9,567 nt of DNA from JADLHS01 sp964553795 (GTDB lineage: Bacteria > Verrucomicrobiota > Verrucomicrobiia > Limisphaerales > JADLHS01). Location of the stretch: NCBI GenBank assembly GCA_964553795.1, contig CAZKMR010000135.1, forward strand, positions 1 to 9,567, written 5' to 3'. Position numbers and translations under genes: made by a program. The number at the start of each line of letters is the position of its first letter. Within the stretch, counting starts at the first letter, position 1. Shown piece by piece: positions 6,297-9,567 of the stretch. The notes under the pieces are model-generated. The model did not search any database and was not told where the DNA came from. It saw nothing but the letters and a program-made list of their open reading frames with translations.

Positions 6297-7214
6297 TCAA
6301 CCCAGCGCTTTGAGGAAAAAGTTGCGCTGTTTCTCGGTGATGTTCATCTCGAGTTTCTCCATCACCTGCAACATGTCTTCCCAGACGCGACGTTTCTCGC
6401 TCAACGCCTGATTGCGCAATAGATAGGCCGGGTGATACGTCGGCATCAGCGGAATGCCGCGATAGGTCTGCCAGTTGCCGCGAAGTTTGGTGATGCCAAC
6501 GGTTTTACCGAGCAACCCTTCCACCGCCGTCGCACCCAACGCCACGAGCACTTTTGGTTTGATGAGATCAATTTGCTCGTGCAGATAAGGGATGCACGTG
6601 GCCATCTCGTCCGCGGTGGGCTTGCGATTGCCGCTGGCCTGCCCCGGCGTGTCCGGCCGGCACTTGAGAATGTTGGCAATGTAAACGTCGCCGCGCCGCA
6701 GGCCGGTGGCTTCAATGATCTTGGTCAACAACTGTCCCGCCTTGCCCACGAAGGGTTCGCCCTGCAAATCTTCGTCTGCGCCCGGCGCTTCGCCCACGAA
6801 CATCAGCGTCGCGTCCAAATTCCCCACGCCGAATACCACCGTCCGCCGCGAGGCCGCCAGATGCGGACATTTGACGCAGGCCAGCACGCGGTCGCGCAGC
6901 GCCGTAAAAGCCGCAACCTTTTGTGCATCAGTCGAAATCAGCGGGGCCGGGGCGTTGGCACTCGGAGGCGGCAACACCACTGGTTTGGGCATGGCGATCA
7001 GCGGGGCGGCAGTTTTCCCCACGGATGGCCGCACGACGGGACGGGCGGGCACTGGTTCTGCCGGCGCTGCTGTTTGCGGCGCTCGCAGCGCTGCGGGCAA
7101 CGTCAAGGCGCGCAACGTTTCCGGCGCCACTGAGATATGCCGCGTCCCTCGCGTCTGCAACGTCTCGAGATGCTCGATCGTCGCGGCCAGCAATTGATCG
7201 TAAGCCGATGCCAT
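6297..7214 (-). CDS. Family 4 uracil-DNA glycosylase with [4Fe-4S] cluster
   Basis: Removes uracil from DNA as the first step of base-excision repair. The 305-residue protein has a helical N-terminus (1-40), a Pro/Ala-rich linker (about 42-95, many PVP, APA and PPP units), then the catalytic domain from about residue 97 to the end. Motif A is GEAPGADED (141-149) followed by QGEPFVGKAGQLL, which fits the family 4 consensus. Motif B is HPAYLLR (261-267), with the catalytic-site His. Four cysteines, 113 and 116 (CVKC), 185 (KCRP) and 207 (TCIPYL), match the iron-sulfur cluster ligands of family 4. Typical family 4 enzymes are about 200 residues, so the extra N-terminal region is notable; similar extensions occur in bacteria in proteins once annotated as phage SPO1 DNA polymerase-related. 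The ATG at 7214 (MASAYDQLL) is preferred over an upstream in-frame start at 7364, because that extension would run across the divergent intergenic region and the neighbouring peptide gene's leader. Confidence 0.94.
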   Translation of the reverse strand: MASAYDQLLAATIEHLETLQTRGTRHISVAPETLRALTLPAALRAPQTAAPAEPVPARPVVRPSVGKTAAPLIAMPKPVVLPPPSANAPAPLISTDAQKVAAFTALRDRVLACVKCPHLAASRRTVVFGVGNLDATLMFVGEAPGADEDLQGEPFVGKAGQLLTKIIEATGLRRGDVYIANILKCRPDTPGQASGNRKPTADEMATCIPYLHEQIDLIKPKVLVALGATAVEGLLGKTVGITKLRGNWQTYRGIPLMPTYHPAYLLRNQALSEKRRVWEDMLQVMEKLEMNITEKQRNFFLKALG

Positions 7215-7262
7215 GGCGGGCAACGTATCGCAGCCCGAACGAAAAATAGAGCCAAAAACTAC

Positions 7263-7290
7263 TTGGCACACTGATTTGAGGCCGTAATGT
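7263..7290 (+). promoter_or_regulatory. Candidate promoter for the Cys-rich peptide gene
   Basis: TTGGCA (7263-7268), a 16-base spacer and TAATGT (7285-7290) resemble a housekeeping -35/-10 pair, placing the transcription start near 7297 and giving a leader of about 75 bases. The same site also partly fits a sigma-54 element (TGGCAC with GG-N10-TG instead of GG-N10-GC), so the sigma factor is unclear. It lies in the 158-bp divergent region between the UDG and peptide genes. Confidence 0.4.
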
Positions 7291-7372
7291 TTTGCAGTAT
7301 TGCAGCCCGACCAAATCACACTCAATCCGAGTGCGGCGGGCCGCGTCAAAAAACACGAAACCAAGGTTCCAC

Positions 7373-7579
7373 ATGAAAGTACTCAAATTAATCCCGGCGT
7401 TGGCATTCGCAGTGGCATTGTTGGCGAGTCCGGCCCTGGCGGAAGAAAAGAGTTGCTGCGCGAAAGCCAAGGAAGCCGGCAAAGAATGCACGCACAAATG
7501 TTGTGTCGCCGCCAAAAAGGACGGCAAGACCTGCGAAAAGTGCAATCCCAAGAGCGACAAGAAAGAAGAAAAGAAATAG
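7373..7579 (+). CDS. Small exported Cys-rich, Lys-rich peptide
   Basis: A 68-residue protein with a textbook signal peptide (MKVLKLIPALAFAVALLASPALA, cleavage after residue 23), leaving a mature peptide of about 45 residues. The mature part has seven cysteines in the arrangement CC-x9-C-x3-CC-x9-C-x2-C (residues 28, 29, 39, 43, 44, 54, 57), with His41 inside ECTHKCC and many lysines; it ends in KSDKKEEKK. Two half-repeats are visible, CCAKAKEAGKEC and CCVAAKKDGKTC, suggesting an internal duplication. I cannot name a family. The Cys/His pattern could bind metal, or could form disulfides in the periplasm. The ATG at 7373 was chosen because the signal peptide begins exactly there, rather than an in-frame upstream start at 7292. 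A strong terminator follows 17 bp after the stop, so it is a single-gene unit. Confidence 0.82.
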   Translation: MKVLKLIPALAFAVALLASPALAEEKSCCAKAKEAGKECTHKCCVAAKKDGKTCEKCNPKSDKKEEKK

Positions 7580-7596
7580 TTTTCCCCTCGGGTAAC

Positions 7597-7626
7597 AAGC
7601 GACCGGAAATGTTCCGGTCGCTTTTC
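7597..7626 (+). terminator. Rho-independent terminator after the Cys-rich peptide gene
   Basis: A perfect inverted repeat, AAGCGACCGGAA (7597-7608) and TTCCGGTCGCTT (7612-7623), with a short loop centred on ATG, runs into TTTTCT. It lies 17 bp after the peptide gene's stop codon. The outer A/T pairs make it partly symmetric, so it may also terminate weakly on the other strand. Confidence 0.9.
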
Positions 7627-7680
7627 TATTTTCAGCCAGCGGAAACTTGCCACCGGCGACAGCGACGGTAGATTTTTTGG

Positions 7681-7777
7681 GTGACCCAGGTCGAACCCGT
7701 CGTTGGGCCGGGATCACATTCACCTTCCGTGGGAAGGAGCGGGTGCCGGAGCGAAAACGTGTGTCCTCCGGCACCCG
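7681..7777 (+). other. Hairpin-rich leader before the Ppx/GppA gene, possible structured RNA
   Basis: Three adjacent foldable segments lie between the peptide terminator and the phosphatase gene. GTGACCC (7681-7687) can pair with GGGATCAC (7710-7717) with a one-base bulge. CCTTCC-GTG-GGAAGG is a perfect small hairpin at 7723-7737. CGGGTGCCGGAG (7740-7751) pairs perfectly over 12 bp with CTCCGGCACCCG (7766-7777) around a 14-base loop. None is followed by a T-run. The rest of 7627-7846 shows no convincing open reading frame. It could be a 5' leader element, a small RNA or a palindromic repeat unit; the sequence alone does not decide. Confidence 0.4.
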
Positions 7778-7822
7778 TCGGTTTCGCGGCGTTGTTACCG
7801 GATTTTCACTTGGTTGCCCGCG

Positions 7823-7844
7823 CAGCCCTTGTTCTAATGGGCTG
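7823..7844 (+). promoter_or_regulatory. Stem-loop ending 2 bp before the Ppx/GppA start codon
   Basis: CAGCCC (7823-7828) pairs with GGGCTG (7839-7844) around a 10-base AT-rich loop. The ATG follows at 7847. It covers the place where a ribosome-binding site would lie, and none is visible, so it could limit translation initiation. It is only 6 bp long, so chance is possible. Confidence 0.3.
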
Positions 7845-7846
7845 GC

Positions 7847-8803
7847 ATGTCCGCCTCTCGTCGTGCAGTCGTTGATATCGGCACCAATTCGGTGAAGCTA
7901 CTCGTCGCCGAAGTTCGCGACCGCGACATCCATCCGCTCTCCGAGGAAAGCCAACAAACCCGATTGGGCCAGGGATTTTACGAAACCCACCGGCTTTCCC
8001 CCCACGCCATCGCCAACACCGCCAGCGCCGTAGCCCGATTCGTCACGCAGGCCCGCGCGCGAAACGCCGAATCCATTCGCATCATCGCCACCAGCGCCGC
8101 CCGCGACGCCACCAATGCTCAGGAACTCGTCAGCGCGGTCGAAGCCGCCACCGAATTGCCGTTGGAAATTATTTCGGGCGAGCAAGAAGCCGACTGGGCG
8201 TTCCAAGGCGTGACCACCGACCCGGATTTAGCCCGGATTCCCCTGCTCTTGCTGGACGTCGGCGGCGGCAGCACGGAATTCATTCTCGGCCACGGTGAAC
8301 ACAAACATTTTCGCCAAAGCTTTCGTCTGGGCACAGTGCGGCTGCTTGAAACCATTCCGCACAGCGATCCGCCCGCGCCCGAGGAATTTGCCGAAACCCG
8401 CCGTTGGGTGCAGGAATTCATGACCGCGAAAGTCCGTCCCGCCTTGGCGCCGGCCTTAACCCGCGAAACTGAATTCCACGCCGCGCAAACGCCCGTCGCG
8501 CTCGTCGGCACCGGCGGCACCACCACCATTCTGGCGCGCATGGAAGCGCAATTGGAAACTTACGAACGCGCCGCCATCGAAAACACCCGCTTGTCACTCG
8601 ATCGCGTCCACTGGCATACCGAACATCTCTGGAGTCTGCCATTGTCACGACGCGAAGCCATCATCGGACTGCCGCGCAAACGTGCCGACGTGATCCTGCC
8701 GGGCGTGGTGATCTTCGAAGCCGTGATGCGGGAATTCGGTTTCCGCGAATTGCGCGTCAGCACGCGCGGCCTGCGCTTCGCCGCCGTGATGGCCGGCCCG
8801 TGA
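7847..8803 (+). CDS. Ppx/GppA-family phosphatase, single catalytic domain form
   Basis: An exopolyphosphatase / guanosine pentaphosphate phosphatase family protein with the actin-like (ASKHA) ATPase fold. Known members hydrolyse polyphosphate or pppGpp and affect the stringent response; which substrate applies here is not decidable. Visible motifs are phosphate loop 1 DIGTNSVKLLV (10-20), ATSAARDATN (81-90), ISGEQEA with the family's catalytic glutamate (109-115), phosphate loop 2 DVGGGSTEF (137-145), GTGGTTTILA (221-230), and the C-terminal GLPRKRADVILPG and VSTRGLRFA blocks. At 318 residues it holds only the catalytic domains and lacks the C-terminal HD-like region of ~500-residue E. coli Ppx and GppA, as in the short Aquifex-type proteins. 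The ATG at 7847 directly precedes the first strand. No Shine-Dalgarno is seen. It converges with the DUF192 gene with 2 bp between stop codons. Confidence 0.94.
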   Translation: MSASRRAVVDIGTNSVKLLVAEVRDRDIHPLSEESQQTRLGQGFYETHRLSPHAIANTASAVARFVTQARARNAESIRIIATSAARDATNAQELVSAVEAATELPLEIISGEQEADWAFQGVTTDPDLARIPLLLLDVGGGSTEFILGHGEHKHFRQSFRLGTVRLLETIPHSDPPAPEEFAETRRWVQEFMTAKVRPALAPALTRETEFHAAQTPVALVGTGGTTTILARMEAQLETYERAAIENTRLSLDRVHWHTEHLWSLPLSRREAIIGLPRKRADVILPGVVIFEAVMREFGFRELRVSTRGLRFAAVMAGP

Positions 8804-8805
8804 AA

Positions 8806-9345
8806 TCAGCGCGCAAAAAAAGTTTCTTGCAGCGACCCTCGCTCAGTGCGAATCACCATCCCCGGGTGAATGTTATGCCGCGCAAACCAACCTTGCGGCA
8901 CTTCCAGGACAAATTGCAGATTCGCTGACTTCGACTTCACGCCGATTTCATCCCCGGGATTGAGCGCAATGATTTCCGCAATCGTTCCGTTCGGTTCAAT
9001 GTACGCCGCCGAGAGCGGCACGGTGCAATTGCGCATGTAAAAACTTTTCGGGCCAATCTGCGCGGGCGGAAACACGAACAGCATCGCCTCGTTCTCCGCC
9101 ATGTTCGTGCGAAACATCATGCCCGTCGCAATCTGCACCGGCGTCCGCGCAATCTCCGCGACCAGTTCCTCCGCGCCGACCCAGACCTTGATCGTTGGCA
9201 ACTTCGGTTGCGCCCGCGTCAAGTGTCCGTAAAGCAGATCAATCTCCGGCTTGACCGGCACTTGCGACGAGGTGGCGTCGCCGCAACCGCTCGCCGTCAG
9301 CACCAAGGCCAACCAAAGCAGACTTTTCCCCAACCAATTTCGCAT
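8806..9345 (-). CDS. DUF192 family lipoprotein
   Basis: A 179-residue predicted lipoprotein. The N-terminus MRNWLGKSLLWLALVLTASGC is a signal peptide with a lipobox-like end (TASGC), making Cys21 the probable lipidated residue, so the mature protein would sit on a membrane facing the periplasm. Residues ~51-168 are a DUF192 domain: ARTPVQIATGMMFRT (66-80), AMLFVFPP (87-94), SFYMRNCTVPLSAAYI (101-116), NGTIAEI and the closing LEVPQGWFARHNIHPGM. The family is widespread, folds as a small beta-barrel, and has no firmly established biochemical role. The ATG at 9345 is well placed for the signal peptide. Its stop codon nearly abuts that of the Ppx/GppA gene in convergent orientation, without a terminator between them. 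Upstream it is divergent from the tRNA gene, with about 130 bp between. I could not identify its promoter with confidence. Confidence 0.93.
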   Translation of the reverse strand: MRNWLGKSLLWLALVLTASGCGDATSSQVPVKPEIDLLYGHLTRAQPKLPTIKVWVGAEELVAEIARTPVQIATGMMFRTNMAENEAMLFVFPPAQIGPKSFYMRNCTVPLSAAYIEPNGTIAEIIALNPGDEIGVKSKSANLQFVLEVPQGWFARHNIHPGMVIRTERGSLQETFFAR

Positions 9346-9436
9346 GACGTCAACCTAGCAGAACCGCCCTGCGATGAACCAACTCTTTTGCAGGCGCCGA
9401 TTGGCACTTCCTCCCCGGCGAGCATGGAAAAACCAT

Positions 9437-9465
9437 TTGAGCCGCGCGAACGGGCCAAGTATTCT
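9437..9465 (+). promoter_or_regulatory. Promoter of tRNA-Arg
   Basis: TTGAGC (9437-9442), a 17-base spacer and TATTCT (9460-9465) form a plausible housekeeping promoter. Transcription would start about 7 bases later, just ahead of the tRNA 5' end at 9476. The stretch between the -10 and the start is GC-rich (GCCCGGCG), which in other bacteria is typical of stable-RNA promoters under stringent control. Confidence 0.6.
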
Positions 9466-9475
9466 GCCCGGCGTT

Positions 9476-9552
9476 GCGCGAGTAGCTCAATTGGATAGAG
9501 CGTCGGCCTCCGGAGCCGAAGGTTGTGGGTTCGACCCCCGCTTCGCGCACCA
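9476..9552 (+). tRNA. tRNA-Arg(CCG)
   Basis: A complete 77-base cloverleaf including an encoded CCA end (9550-9552). The acceptor stem GCGCGAG (9476-9482) pairs with TTCGCGC (9542-9548), one G-U pair. The D arm is GCTC/GAGC (9485-9501), and the anticodon stem TCGGC/GCCGA encloses the loop CTCCGGA, giving anticodon CCG, which reads the arginine codon CGG. A five-base variable region follows, then a T arm GTGGG/CCCGC with loop TTCGACC. The identity is assigned from the anticodon. An overlapping minus-strand frame (GVEPTTFGSGG...) is the common false translation of the antisense of a tRNA-Arg gene. Confidence 0.97.
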
Positions 9553-9567
9553 TTCCACCAGTTCCCA

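Noticed and set aside
6432..7133. 233-codon plus-strand frame
   Set aside because: It is antisense to the UDG catalytic domain, and its His/Arg-rich composition shows it is a shadow.
9350..9553. Minus-strand frame starting MVREAGVEPTTFGSGGRR
   Set aside because: It is the antisense of the tRNA-Arg gene plus its promoter region, a well-known false protein in databases.
1..9567. Mobile elements, CRISPR array, toxin-antitoxin or defence system
   Set aside because: I saw no transposase, integrase, spaced direct repeats, terminal inverted repeats or defence-domain genes; the tRNA is intact with no integrase beside it in the window.

Overview
This window looks like a piece of chromosome from a GC-rich, Gram-negative bacterium, most likely a member of the Verrucomicrobia (Pedosphaera/Limisphaerales-like, 'subdivision 3'). 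This is inferred, not proven. It rests on the style of the secreted protein at 3784-5469 (a Trp-rich domain ending in RQFFRL plus a pilus/surface-associated C-terminal half), the small Cys-rich secreted peptide at 7373-7579, the lipoprotein signal on the DUF192 protein, and the near absence of Shine-Dalgarno sequences before the genes. I see no phage, transposon, CRISPR, toxin-antitoxin or defence module. The window reads as ordinary core chromosome with several lineage-specific hypothetical genes.

Layout. From 1 to 6290 all genes are on the plus strand: the 3' part of a formamidopyrimidine-DNA glycosylase gene (cut by the window edge), an RRM/glycine-rich RNA-binding protein followed by a strong UACG-loop terminator, a nucleoside 2-deoxyribosyltransferase-like protein with a long C-terminal extension, an M20 metallopeptidase of the carboxypeptidase G2 type, a large secreted protein, and two short hypothetical genes. 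A family 4 uracil-DNA glycosylase gene on the minus strand (6297-7214) converges on the last of these with 6 bp between stop codons. It is divergent from the small Cys-rich exported peptide gene (7373-7579), which ends in a second clear terminator. A hairpin-rich leader of about 220 bp then precedes a single-domain Ppx/GppA phosphatase gene (7847-8803). That gene converges, with 2 bp between stop codons, on a minus-strand DUF192 lipoprotein gene (8806-9345). A tRNA-Arg(CCG) gene with its own promoter lies at the right end.

How the genes relate. Two base-excision-repair glycosylases (Fpg for oxidised purines, family 4 UDG for uracil) occur in the window but in separate transcription units, so this is not a repair operon. 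Most genes appear to be transcribed alone or in loose pairs. The parts that known families explain least are the deoxyribosyltransferase-like protein, the 561-residue secreted protein, the Cys-rich peptide, the two small hypothetical genes and the structured leader before the Ppx/GppA gene.
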